A stretch of 64,000 nt of DNA from VRUE01 sp036276735 (GTDB lineage Bacteria; Actinomycetota; Thermoleophilia; Solirubrobacterales; 70-9): NCBI GenBank assembly GCA_036276735.1, contig DASUOH010000040.1:1-64000 (forward strand), in the 5' to 3' direction. The notes under the pieces were generated by a model. The model did no database searches. It was not told the DNA's origin and saw only the letters and a list, made by a program, of their open reading frames with translations. Shown here in pieces: positions 8,110-15,099 of the stretch (the first letter of the stretch is position 1; every line of letters starts with the position of its first letter). The translations under genes and the position numbers were made by a program.

Positions 8110-8501
8110 TGGCCGATCTGAACGCGGGGGAGAAGATCCCGGAGCTGAAGGTCACCCCGGACAAGTACCTGCCGCACCGCTATGCGGGGGCATCCGGTGA
8201 CTTCAACCCGATCCACATCGACCCGGAGTTCGCCAAGGCGGTCGGTCTCCCGAACACCATCCTCCACGGCCTCTACATGATGGGCCTGGCCGGCCGCGCC
8301 GCGACCGAGGCGGCCGGTGGCGACCCGCGCGCCCTGAGGCGCCTCTCGGTGCAGTTCCGCGGCATGGGCGCGCCGGAGACCGAGATCGTCGTCAGCGGCG
8401 AGGTGAAGTCGGTCGAGGGCGGCAGGGCGGTCATCGATGTGGTCGCTGCGCAGGGCGACAATCAGACGATTCGCAACGCCGAGGCGGAAGTCCAGCTTTA
8501 G
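8109..8501 (+). CDS. MaoC-like (R)-hydratase, catalytic subunit (HadB-like)
   Basis: A 130-residue hot-dog protein with the hydratase 2 motif YAGASGDFNPIHID at about residues 24-38, whose Asp and His are the expected catalytic pair. This is the pattern of the HadB-type catalytic subunit of two-subunit hydroxyacyl dehydratases. The start overlaps the stop of the preceding subunit, supporting a 1:1 complex. The start MADLNAGEKIPEL looks complete. Immediately downstream lies palindromic element C1, which may also end the transcript. A role in fatty-acid or polyketide-like chain reduction is possible but not shown by context. Confidence 0.85.
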   Translation: MADLNAGEKIPELKVTPDKYLPHRYAGASGDFNPIHIDPEFAKAVGLPNTILHGLYMMGLAGRAATEAAGGDPRALRRLSVQFRGMGAPETEIVVSGEVKSVEGGRAVIDVVAAQGDNQTIRNAEAEVQL

Positions 8502-8507
8502 CGGGGG

Positions 8508-8621
8508 AGCGGGGCCGGGTGGTCCTCACGCTCAACTTTTTGCGAAGACCGTAGATGGGCTGGCGCCCGGTCCGTGGCGCGCAAAAAGTACAAGCCGCTT
8601 AGAGGGCCACCCGGCCCCGCT
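8508..8621 (+). repeat. Palindromic element, family C copy 1
   Basis: The outer arms 8508-8527 and 8602-8621 pair over 20 bp with one G-T wobble. The 74-nt core contains AACTTTTTGCGAAGACCGT on the left and CGCAAAAAGTACAAG on the right, pairing through CTTTTTGCG. Copy 2 (40937-41049, inverted) has the same core motifs but CTTTTTCTG paired with CAGAAAAAG, a compensated change, and entirely different 20-bp arms. It lies between the hydratase gene and hrcA and could act as a terminator. Confidence 0.82.
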
Positions 8622-8636
8622 TTTACACTCCAAAAG

Positions 8637-9662
8637 ATGCTTTCCGCCAGACAAGAGCTCATTCTCAAGCTCGTAGTCGACGCGCATCTGCATTCGGCGA
8701 AGCCGGTTCCCTCGAAGGAGATCGCGGGGATGCCGGAGATCGAGTGGGGGCCGTCCACCGTGCGCGCCGAGTTGGCCGCGCTCGAGGCAGCCGGCTACCT
8801 GACCCATCCGCACACGTCGGCGGGCCGGGTCCCGACCGACCTCGGCTACCGCTACTACGTCGAGGCCCTGCTTGCCTCGGGAGCACCGCGGCCCGACGCC
8901 GCGGTCCGCCTGCGCCTCTCGCAGCTGCGTCGCGAGATCGACGAGGCGATGCGCGAGACGACCGCGGCCCTCGCCCAGGTCACCGATCTGATGGCCCTGG
9001 CGACTGCGCCGCCCCTCGCCTCGGCGACGATCCACCGGGTCGAGGTCCTGCAGCTGCAGCCGAACAAGGTGATGGCGATTGCGATCGCGTCCACCGGGGC
9101 GATCGCCAAGCGCGTCTTCGACTTCGACGTGCCGGTCGACCGCGGCTTGGTCGAGTGGGCCTCCAGCTACCTCAACGAGTCGCTGAGCGGGCTCGGCGTG
9201 GGCGCCCGCATGATCGCCAACCGGCTTGCCGATCCCGCCCTCAGCGAGGTGGAGGCCGATTTCGTGGCGACGCTGGCGCCGGCCTTCACCGACCTCGCGA
9301 GCGAGCCGGGGGAGACGCTCTACGTCGACGGCGCCTCCCGACTGCTGTCCGAAGGCCACATCGGGGACCTGCCGCGGGCCGATCGCCTGATGACCGCCCT
9401 GGAGCGGCGGGCGACCGTGCTCGGCATGCTGCGATCGATACTCGACGAGCGCTCGGTCTTCTGCTGGATCGGCGACGAGAACCCGCAGCCAGAGCTACGT
9501 TCGGTCAGCGTCGTCGGCGCCAACTACGGGCTCGCGCATCGCAACCTCGGTTCGGTCAGCGTGGTCGGGCCGCTTCGGATGGACTACGCGACGGCGATCA
9601 CCTCCGTGCGCAGCGCCGCCCGCGAGCTGTCGCGCTACTGCGAGAGCGTCTACGGCAGCTAG
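8637..9662 (+). CDS. hrcA: Heat-inducible transcription repressor HrcA
   Basis: A 341-residue HrcA, the repressor that binds CIRCE operators of dnaK and groE operons. The N-terminal winged helix reads LSARQELILKLVVDAHLHS and AGYLTHPHTSAGRVPTDLGYRYYV; the rest is the GAF-like domain, ending with ISVVGPLRMDY-like sequence (VVGPLRMDYATAI). The ATG at 8637 has TACACT ending 7 nt upstream, so a leaderless transcript is likely, and a longer reading from 8574 would only translate the palindromic element. No CIRCE sequence was found upstream. dnaJ follows after 3 nt, a classic hrcA-dnaJ pair. Confidence 0.93.
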   Translation: MLSARQELILKLVVDAHLHSAKPVPSKEIAGMPEIEWGPSTVRAELAALEAAGYLTHPHTSAGRVPTDLGYRYYVEALLASGAPRPDAAVRLRLSQLRREIDEAMRETTAALAQVTDLMALATAPPLASATIHRVEVLQLQPNKVMAIAIASTGAIAKRVFDFDVPVDRGLVEWASSYLNESLSGLGVGARMIANRLADPALSEVEADFVATLAPAFTDLASEPGETLYVDGASRLLSEGHIGDLPRADRLMTALERRATVLGMLRSILDERSVFCWIGDENPQPELRSVSVVGANYGLAHRNLGSVSVVGPLRMDYATAITSVRSAARELSRYCESVYGS

Positions 9663-9665
9663 GCG

Positions 9666-10334
9666 ATGCGGCGCGATCCCTACGAGACCCTCGGCGTTGA
9701 GCGCGACGCCTCTGCGGCCGAGATCAAGCGTGCCTTCCGTCGTCTCGCTCGCGAGCTGCATCCCGATGTCAACGACCACGACCCAGACGCGGAGGAGAAG
9801 TTCAAGGCGGCCGCCGAGGCCTACGAGATCCTCTCCGACCCGGAGCGCCGCCGCACCTATGACGACCACGGGCACGAGGGGCTGCGCGGCGGCCCCCAGC
9901 CGGCCGGTTTCGGCTCGGTCGACGAGATCTTCCAGGCGTTCTTCGGTGGCGGCGGCTTCGGCTTCGAAGTGCGGCGCGGCCCGATGCGAGGCCAGGATCT
10001 GCTGCACAGGATCGAGATCTCCGCGGTCGACGCGATGCTCGGAGCAAAGGTGAAGATCCCCACCCAGGAGGGGGAGCGGGAGATCGAGCTGCCCGCGGGC
10101 ATCCAGGCCGGCACCCAGCTGGCGCTGCGCGGTCACGGCTTGCCGGGGGCGAACGGCGGCCCCCCCGGCGACCTGATCATCGCCGTGCAGGTGATCGTCC
10201 CCGGCGATCTCTCCGACGAGCAGCGCGAGCTCGCAGAGAAGCTCGCCGAGACCCTCGAGCCGCGCAACTTCCGCTCGGTTGGTGGCGGCGGGGGAGAGGG
10301 CCTCTTCTCGCGCATGCGCCGCGCCTTCGGTTGA
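9666..10334 (+). CDS. dnaJ: Compact DnaJ-type co-chaperone lacking the zinc finger
   Basis: A 222-residue J-domain protein, much shorter than the usual 370-380 residues of DnaJ. The J domain (residues 1-70) is complete with HPD in RELHPDVND. A Gly/Phe-rich linker (AFFGGGGFGFE) follows. The single client-binding part runs RGQDLLHRIEISAVDAMLGAKVKIP, then ELPAGIQAGTQLALRGHGLPG and GGPPGDLIIAVQVIVP. The four CxxCxGxG repeats and one of the two C-terminal beta domains are absent; the sequence looks like the start of domain I joined to the end of domain II. It still has the expected hrcA neighbour. It probably stimulates DnaK with altered client binding. Confidence 0.88.
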   Translation: MRRDPYETLGVERDASAAEIKRAFRRLARELHPDVNDHDPDAEEKFKAAAEAYEILSDPERRRTYDDHGHEGLRGGPQPAGFGSVDEIFQAFFGGGGFGFEVRRGPMRGQDLLHRIEISAVDAMLGAKVKIPTQEGEREIELPAGIQAGTQLALRGHGLPGANGGPPGDLIIAVQVIVPGDLSDEQRELAEKLAETLEPRNFRSVGGGGGEGLFSRMRRAFG

Positions 10335-11233
10335 TTCGGCTCGCGGTCCGCTGCCGCCCTGAGCAGGCGGAGGTGGTCCTGGCCGAGCTGGTTGTGCTGG
10401 CGCCGAACGGGGTCGAGGAGGAGCGGGGGCCCGACTTCGTCGAGTACGCGATCTACGGCGGCAAGGGCGAGCTGCCGGAGCTGGGTGAGCTGGAGGCGGC
10501 GGCCGGCGACGGTTTGGTCGAGGTGGTCGCCACCGAGGTCCCGGACGACTGGGCTGACCGCTGGCAGGACTTCCATAAGCCGATCCTGGTTGGCGAACGG
10601 CTTTGGCTGCGTCCCTCCTGGGAGCCGCCTCGCGAGGGGATGGTCGACGTCGTGGTCGATCCCGGCCAGGCGTTCGGGACCGGTGCTCACCCGACCACGC
10701 GTCTGTGCCTCGAGCTGCTGCTGGAGCTGGCCGCCGCCGGCGAGGCCACCGGCCCGCTGACCGACCTCGGCACCGGCTCTGGAGTCCTCGCGATCGCCGC
10801 CGCGAAGCTCGGCTGGGGACCCATATCCGCTTACGACTACGAGGAAGCCGCCGTCGAGGCGGCAGCAGCCAACGCTGCCATCAACGGCGTCGACATCGAG
10901 CTCGAGCAGCTGGACTTGCGGCAAGGGCTCCCGAAGCTGGCGCCGACCGCGGTCTGCAACGTCACGGCGCCGCTCCAGTCCCAGATCGCAGCGGTGCTGG
11001 CGAGCGGTAGCGGGAGCCGGGGGAGGGGTGGGAGGAGCCTCCCCGCTGTTGCTCCGACCGCCCCTCCCCCGGCTCTCTCGGCCCTCAGCCCCTCCCCCCA
11101 GACCCTCATCTGTTCAGGCCTCCTCCCAGCCGAGCTCGACGACGTCGCCGCGGCCTACGCCCCCGCCGGCCTCGCCGAAGCCGCGCGCCGCCACCACGGC
11201 GACTGGTCGGCCCTCCTGCTCCGTCGCCGCTAG
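10331..11233 (+). CDS. prmA: Ribosomal protein L11 methyltransferase with an inserted palindrome
   Basis: A 300-residue PrmA, which methylates ribosomal protein L11 with S-adenosylmethionine. The family signatures are DPGQAFGTGAHPTTRLCLEL and the SAM-binding motif LTDLGTGSGVLAIAAAKLG, followed by an atypical N-V-T-A-P-L catalytic loop (usually N-I-L-A-P-L). The gene starts at TTG 10331 and overlaps the dnaJ stop. In the C-terminal half, at about residues 228-249, a family D palindrome is inserted in frame and encodes SRGRGGRSLPAVAPTAPPPA before the conserved TLICSGLLPAELDDVAAAY resumes. The insertion falls in the loop before the strand that usually reads GGxLIxSG, so the enzyme may tolerate it. 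Confidence 0.86.
   Translation: MIRLAVRCRPEQAEVVLAELVVLAPNGVEEERGPDFVEYAIYGGKGELPELGELEAAAGDGLVEVVATEVPDDWADRWQDFHKPILVGERLWLRPSWEPPREGMVDVVVDPGQAFGTGAHPTTRLCLELLLELAAAGEATGPLTDLGTGSGVLAIAAAKLGWGPISAYDYEEAAVEAAAANAAINGVDIELEQLDLRQGLPKLAPTAVCNVTAPLQSQIAAVLASGSGSRGRGGRSLPAVAPTAPPPALSALSPSPQTLICSGLLPAELDDVAAAYAPAGLAEAARRHHGDWSALLLRRR
11012..11077 (+). repeat. Palindromic element, family D copy 1 (inside prmA)
   Basis: The arms 11012-11031 and 11058-11077 pair over 20 bp with two G-T wobbles around a 26-nt core. The core contains GGAGCCTCCCCGCTG then TTGCTCC, a 22-nt block whose exact reverse complement is the core of copy 2 at 23949-23970. The arms are unrelated to those of copy 2. It is read through in frame by prmA. 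Confidence 0.8.
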
Positions 11234-11251
11234 CGGATATGTTTCTCGCCG

Positions 11252-11728
11252 ATGCTGGCTTCGATCACTGCCTACGGGATCGGGAAGTTCATCCACGTCC
11301 TCGCGGTCGTGCTGGCTTTCGGGCCGACCTACGCCTACCCCGTCTTCGCTGCGGTGGCACAGCGGCTCGACCCACGCAGCGTGCCTACGGTCCTGCGCGC
11401 GATCATCAAATCGGACCAGATCTTCGTCGTGCCGGGCCTGATCGTCCTGCTCGTCGCCGGCATCTACACCCAGGCCGAGGGTAACTGGGACGGCAGCGAA
11501 GCGTGGCTCAGCGTCGGCTACACCGCGGTCCTCGTCCTACTGGCGATGACCTTCCTCTTCTTTCGACCCAACACGAAGCGGGCGCTGGAGATCGCCGAGC
11601 GCGACCTTGCCGATGGCGGTGAGCTGGGCTCGGAGTTCGAAGCGGTCTCGAAGCGGATCGCGTTGGGCGGTCAGGTCGCCAGCCTGATCGTGATCGTCAC
11701 GATCTTCTTCATGGTCGTCAAGCCCTGA
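11252..11728 (+). CDS. DUF2269-like integral membrane protein
   Basis: A 158-residue protein with four predicted membrane helices. It starts MLASITAYGIGKFIHVLAVV and has segments such as DQIFVVPGLIVLLVAGIYT and VASLIVIVTIFFMVVKP, a pattern like DUF2269 (predicted integral membrane) proteins. No catalytic motif is visible and the function is unknown. TATGTT ends 7 nt before the ATG, suggesting a leaderless mRNA. It stands between prmA and murI without overlap to either. Confidence 0.72.
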   Translation: MLASITAYGIGKFIHVLAVVLAFGPTYAYPVFAAVAQRLDPRSVPTVLRAIIKSDQIFVVPGLIVLLVAGIYTQAEGNWDGSEAWLSVGYTAVLVLLAMTFLFFRPNTKRALEIAERDLADGGELGSEFEAVSKRIALGGQVASLIVIVTIFFMVVKP

Positions 11729-11777
11729 CGCTCTGTCCTCGCGCGGCGACCAGCTAGACCGCTCGCAGTCGATCGCC

Positions 11778-12590
11778 ATGTTCGACTCGGGCGTCGGCGG
11801 GCTCACCGTCCTGCACGAGTGTCTCGTCTCCCTGCCCGAGGAGGACTTCCTCTATCTCGGCGACACGGCGCTGTTTCCCTACGGATCGCGACCGGTCGAG
11901 GTGTTGAGAAAGCGCGCCGCGGCGATCTCGGACCTGCTGCTCGACCGGGGCGCCAAGCTGCTCGTGATCGCCTGCAACACGGCCACGTCGATCGCCTCCG
12001 ACGTCGTGCGGGATGTGGCGGCAGCGCGCGGCGTCGAGGTGGTCCCGGTGGTCGAGCCCCAAGCCGAAATCGCCGCGGCGATCAGCGACAGCGGCAAGGT
12101 TGGCGTGCTCGCCACGCCCAATACGGTCAAGAGCGGTGCCTACAGGCGGGCGCTCGAGCGGCAGGGCAGAGCGCTTGACGTCACCGAGGTCGAGGCGCCC
12201 GACCTGGCCCCTTTCATCCAGGACGGATCGGCGTTCGACGAGCGGATCCTCGAGATGACGCGCGGATACTGCCAGCCGCTGAAGCGCGCCGATGTCGACA
12301 CGTTGATCTTGGGCTGCACCCATTACCCGCTGGTGGCGCCGATGCTGCAGCGCATCCTGGGGCGCGACGTACGCTTGGTCAGCGGTGGGCACGCGGTCGC
12401 CGCCGCCGTGCAGCGCTGCCTCGGGTCGAAGGGGCTGCAGAGGGAGAGGGGGGAAGAGGGCGACTACCGCTTCCTCTGCACGGGGGACGTCGACTCCTTC
12501 CGCGCCGTCGGCAGCCGCTTCCTGCAGATGCCCCTCGGGCGCATCGAGCAGGTCGATTTGCCTGGTTTCGCCGCTTCGGGTGCCTCCTGA
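11778..12590 (+). CDS. murI: Glutamate racemase
   Basis: A 270-residue glutamate racemase making D-glutamate for peptidoglycan. Both catalytic cysteines are present, in LVIACNTATS and LILGCTHYPL, and the substrate-binding start MFDSGVGGLTVL is conserved. Most MurI proteins have a few residues before FDSGVGG; here the only standard start codon is the ATG at 11778, and upstream codons (S-I-A) would fit the family but lack ATG/GTG/TTG. The C-terminus is slightly longer than usual. A weak GACTC/GAGTC hairpin overlaps the region after the stop. Confidence 0.93.
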   Translation: MFDSGVGGLTVLHECLVSLPEEDFLYLGDTALFPYGSRPVEVLRKRAAAISDLLLDRGAKLLVIACNTATSIASDVVRDVAAARGVEVVPVVEPQAEIAAAISDSGKVGVLATPNTVKSGAYRRALERQGRALDVTEVEAPDLAPFIQDGSAFDERILEMTRGYCQPLKRADVDTLILGCTHYPLVAPMLQRILGRDVRLVSGGHAVAAAVQRCLGSKGLQRERGEEGDYRFLCTGDVDSFRAVGSRFLQMPLGRIEQVDLPGFAASGAS

Positions 12591-12686
12591 CTCGAAAGAT
12601 TTAGAGAGTCGTGACGTTCTGCGCGCCACCTGTGCGTCCGGCTCTGCGACGGTCCTTCCATGTCGATTCTTACGTCTGGCAATACG

Positions 12687-12695
12687 GTATATACT
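12687..12695 (+). promoter_or_regulatory. -10 box and palindromic operator candidate of the toxin-antitoxin pair
   Basis: GTATATAC (12687-12694) is a perfect palindrome overlapping the -10 box TATACT (12690-12695), which ends 6 nt before the GTG of the antitoxin. A ribbon-helix-helix antitoxin binding such a dyad would repress its own leaderless transcript. Autoregulation is inferred from the family. Confidence 0.5.
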
Positions 12696-12701
12696 CAGCC
12701 C

Positions 12702-12932
12702 GTGGCCAAAGTCATGATCTCCATCCCCGATGACCTGCTCGAGCGGCTCGACGCCCAGGCCCGGTCCAACCGCGAGACGCGCAGCGGTTTCTTGCGGCGC
12801 CTCGCCGAGCGCGAGCTGGAGACCGCGCATGCAAAGGAACGAGAAGAGCTGGAAGAGCTTCTCGACAAGGCGACCGCGCCTATGGGCGGCGAAGCGACCA
12901 GGCTGATCCGCGAAGACCGTGAATCGCACTGA
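12702..12932 (+). CDS. Ribbon-helix-helix antitoxin (VapB-like)
   Basis: A 76-residue protein starting at GTG 12702. The N-terminal strand-helix-helix reads MISIPDDLLERLDAQARSN then ETRSGFLRRLAERELE, the RHH/CopG DNA-binding pattern, followed by an acidic C-terminal tail that would wrap the toxin. It overlaps the downstream PIN-domain gene by 14 nt, the usual VapB-VapC order. The start was chosen from the -10 box 6 nt upstream; ATG 12714 is an alternative. A type II antitoxin role is inferred from context and fold. Confidence 0.85.
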   Translation: MAKVMISIPDDLLERLDAQARSNRETRSGFLRRLAERELETAHAKEREELEELLDKATAPMGGEATRLIREDRESH

Positions 12933-13338
12933 CAGGCTTCTCCTCGACGCGGGTGTTTGGATCGCGGCCCGAGACCCGGAGGATCGATTCCGCGTCCCCG
13001 CTCGATCGCTCGTGCTCGACACCGCCCGGAGTGTGGCAACGCTCGACCTGACTTTCTACGAGGTGGCCAACGTGATGGGTGCCCGGAAAGGGCAGGTCAC
13101 CGAAGCACGCCATCTCCTGCGCCTCATGGAGAAGCGGTGTAGGTCCAGTCTTGTCGCGGCTGATCCCGATCTGCTCGAGTCCGCCGTGGAGCTCGCCGCT
13201 GAGCATGGCCTCACCGCCTACGACGCCGCCTATGTGGCGGCGGCGCGGCGGCGCGGCTGGACCCTCGTCAGCTGCGACGTCGCCGACCTGGTCTCGAAGG
13301 GACTCGCCGTGGCCCCCGACGCCGCCGATTACCCTTAA
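12919..13338 (+). CDS. PIN-domain ribonuclease toxin (VapC-like)
   Basis: A 139-residue PIN domain. The acidic residues expected at the metal site are visible in LLLDAGVW (Asp about 10), TFYEVANV (Glu), LTAYDAAYVAAA (Asp) and VSCDVADL (Asp). Such toxins are Mg-dependent RNases that cut tRNA or rRNA and are blocked by the cognate antitoxin. The pair lies between the housekeeping genes murI and yqeY, reading in the same direction. The toxin's final codons hold the -10 box of yqeY. Confidence 0.86.
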   Translation: MNRTDRLLLDAGVWIAARDPEDRFRVPARSLVLDTARSVATLDLTFYEVANVMGARKGQVTEARHLLRLMEKRCRSSLVAADPDLLESAVELAAEHGLTAYDAAYVAAARRRGWTLVSCDVADLVSKGLAVAPDAADYP

Positions 13339-13342
13339 GCGG

Positions 13343-13774
13343 ATGAGCGTCCTCGAGCAGGTCCAAGCCGACGTGCGCAGCGCGATGAAATCGGGCGAGC
13401 GCGAGCGTGCCGCGGCGCTGCGGATGATCGTCGATTCGTTGCAGCAGGACGCCAAGCTTGGCGCGGGAGATGAGGTTGCCGTCCTGCAGCGCGAGCGCAA
13501 GAAGCGGCTCGAGGCGGCCGAGGCCTACGCCGGGGCGGGCCGCGAAGAGCAGGCAGCGAGCGAGCGCTTCGAGGCCGAGCTGGTCGAGGGTTACCTGCCC
13601 GAACAACTCTCCGAGGAGGAGCTCGGCGAGCTCGTCGACGCGGCGATCGCGGAGACCGGCGCCAGCGAGCGCAAGCAGATGGGCCAGGTGATGTCGGCGG
13701 TGATGCCGAAGGTCGGCGGGCGCGCCGACGGCAGGCGGGTCAGCGCGGCGGTGCGTGAGAAGCTTGGCTCGTAG
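13343..13774 (+). CDS. GatB/YqeY domain protein
   Basis: A 143-residue YqeY-like protein related to the tail domain of GatB amidotransferase. It has the charged N-terminal helices (MSVLEQVQADVRSAMKSGER) and the family motif YLPEQLSEEELGELVDAAI then KQMGQVMSAVMPKVGGRADG. The biochemical role is uncertain; it may bind tRNA or charge glutamine-related substrates. The ATG at 13343 is preceded by TACCCT ending 7 nt upstream, inside the toxin gene, so leaderless transcription is likely. It overlaps phoH by 20 nt. Confidence 0.88.
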   Translation: MSVLEQVQADVRSAMKSGERERAAALRMIVDSLQQDAKLGAGDEVAVLQRERKKRLEAAEAYAGAGREEQAASERFEAELVEGYLPEQLSEEELGELVDAAIAETGASERKQMGQVMSAVMPKVGGRADGRRVSAAVREKLGS

Positions 13775-14744
13775 GCAGCTGACCCTCGACAACACCGTCG
13801 CGGCCGAGCTGGCGGGCTCCGAGGACGCGGTGCTGCGGGCGCTGCGTGGCCGCCTCGACTGCGACTTTCACCTGCGCGGCAACGTGCTGACGCTCGACGG
13901 CGACTCCGACGATGTGCAGACGGCCGCCACGGTCGTCGACGAGCTGGTCGACCTGATCGAGCAGGGCCACGAGGTGGCGCCGGGAACGATCGAGGCCGTG
14001 ACCGGTGCTCTCGATGCGCATGAGAGTCCCGCTGCGATCCTCGAGGACGTCGTCTGGCGCCACCGCAACACCAAGGTCGCGCCGAAGACGCTCAACCAGA
14101 AACGCTACGTCGACTCGATCCGGCGCCACACGATCACCTTCGGGATCGGCCCGGCGGGGACCGGCAAGACGTTCCTCGCGGTGGCGATGGCCGCGCATGC
14201 GCTCGCCGAACGCGAGGTGCAGCGGATCATCCTCACCCGCCCCGCGGTCGAGGCCGGCGAGCGGCTCGGCTTCCTCCCGGGAGACATCCAGGCCAAGGTC
14301 GACCCCTACCTGCGGCCGCTCTTCGACGCGCTCTACGACATGCTCGATCCAGACCGGGTCAATGGCTATTTCGAGCGCGGGGTGATCGAGGTCGCGCCGC
14401 TTGCCTTCATGCGCGGCCGCACCCTCAACGACTCCTTCGTCATCCTCGACGAGGCGCAGAACACCAGTCCCGAGCAGATGAAGATGTTCTTGACGCGGCT
14501 CGGCTTCAACTCGCGGATGGTCGTCACCGGCGACGTCACCCAGATCGACCTGCCGACCGACCAGCGCTCCGGCCTGATCGCGGTGCGCGACATCCTCCAC
14601 GAGGTCAAGGACATCTCCTTTGTCAATTTCGGCGGGGAGGACGTCGTTCGCCACAAGCTGGTGCAGCGCATAGTTGCGGCATATGGCGAGCACACCGAGC
14701 GCAGTCGGGACGAGCAGTCGCCTGCGGCTTCGGATGCCGGCTGA
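13755..14744 (+). CDS. phoH: PhoH-family P-loop ATPase
   Basis: A 329-residue PhoH-like protein, an RNA-associated ATPase common next to ybeY. The Walker A motif is GPAGTGKTFLAVAMA, Walker B is FVILDEAQN, and the conserved RPAVEAGERLGFLPGD lies between. An N-terminal KH-like region precedes the ATPase. The GTG at 13755 and the TTG at 13764 are both possible starts; either overlaps yqeY. It overlaps ybeY at the 3' end, in the common phoH-ybeY-era order that links RNA processing and ribosome maturation. Confidence 0.92.
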   Translation: MRSLARRQLTLDNTVAAELAGSEDAVLRALRGRLDCDFHLRGNVLTLDGDSDDVQTAATVVDELVDLIEQGHEVAPGTIEAVTGALDAHESPAAILEDVVWRHRNTKVAPKTLNQKRYVDSIRRHTITFGIGPAGTGKTFLAVAMAAHALAEREVQRIILTRPAVEAGERLGFLPGDIQAKVDPYLRPLFDALYDMLDPDRVNGYFERGVIEVAPLAFMRGRTLNDSFVILDEAQNTSPEQMKMFLTRLGFNSRMVVTGDVTQIDLPTDQRSGLIAVRDILHEVKDISFVNFGGEDVVRHKLVQRIVAAYGEHTERSRDEQSPAASDAG

Positions 14745-15099
14745 TCTTTCGGACGTCCCGCCGCAGCTGCGGGACGCGGTGGCTGCAGCGCTCGTGGTGG
14801 CGGGAGTGGAGGACGGTCACCTGGGAGTCGAGCTGGTGGACGAGGAGCGGATTCGCGACCTCAACCGCGATCACCGCGGCAAGGACGCAGCGACCGACGT
14901 GCTTGCCTTCCCCCTCGACGGCGCCGGCCCGACCGCCGGCCCGCGTGAGCTGGGCGACGTGGCGATCTGCCCTCAGCACTGCTCGGACGTCACCGAGGCC
15001 GCCGTCCACGGCGTCCTGCACCTCTGCGGGTATGACCACGAGGTCGACGACGGCGAGATGCTCGCGTTGCAGGCCAGGGTGATGGAGGGGCTGCGATGA
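14734..15099 (+). CDS. ybeY: Endoribonuclease YbeY
   Basis: A 121-residue YbeY that takes part in 16S rRNA 3' end maturation and ribosome quality control. The zinc-binding motif HGVLHLCGYDHE (three His) and the upstream RDLNRDHRGKDAATDVLAFP are diagnostic. The ATG at 14734 gives MPADLSDVPPQLRDAV; an earlier ATG at 14683 would add a sequence unlike the family. It overlaps phoH upstream and era downstream (ATGA). Confidence 0.93.
   Translation: MPADLSDVPPQLRDAVAAALVVAGVEDGHLGVELVDEERIRDLNRDHRGKDAATDVLAFPLDGAGPTAGPRELGDVAICPQHCSDVTEAAVHGVLHLCGYDHEVDDGEMLALQARVMEGLR

Noticed and set aside
8460..8640. CIRCE operator upstream of hrcA
   Set aside because: No TTAGCACTC-N9-GAGTGCTAA-like sequence was found. 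The only inverted repeat there is palindromic element C1.
11754..13022. Minus-strand frame of about 420 codons opposite murI and the antitoxin
   Set aside because: No domain features; murI and the toxin-antitoxin pair explain the region.
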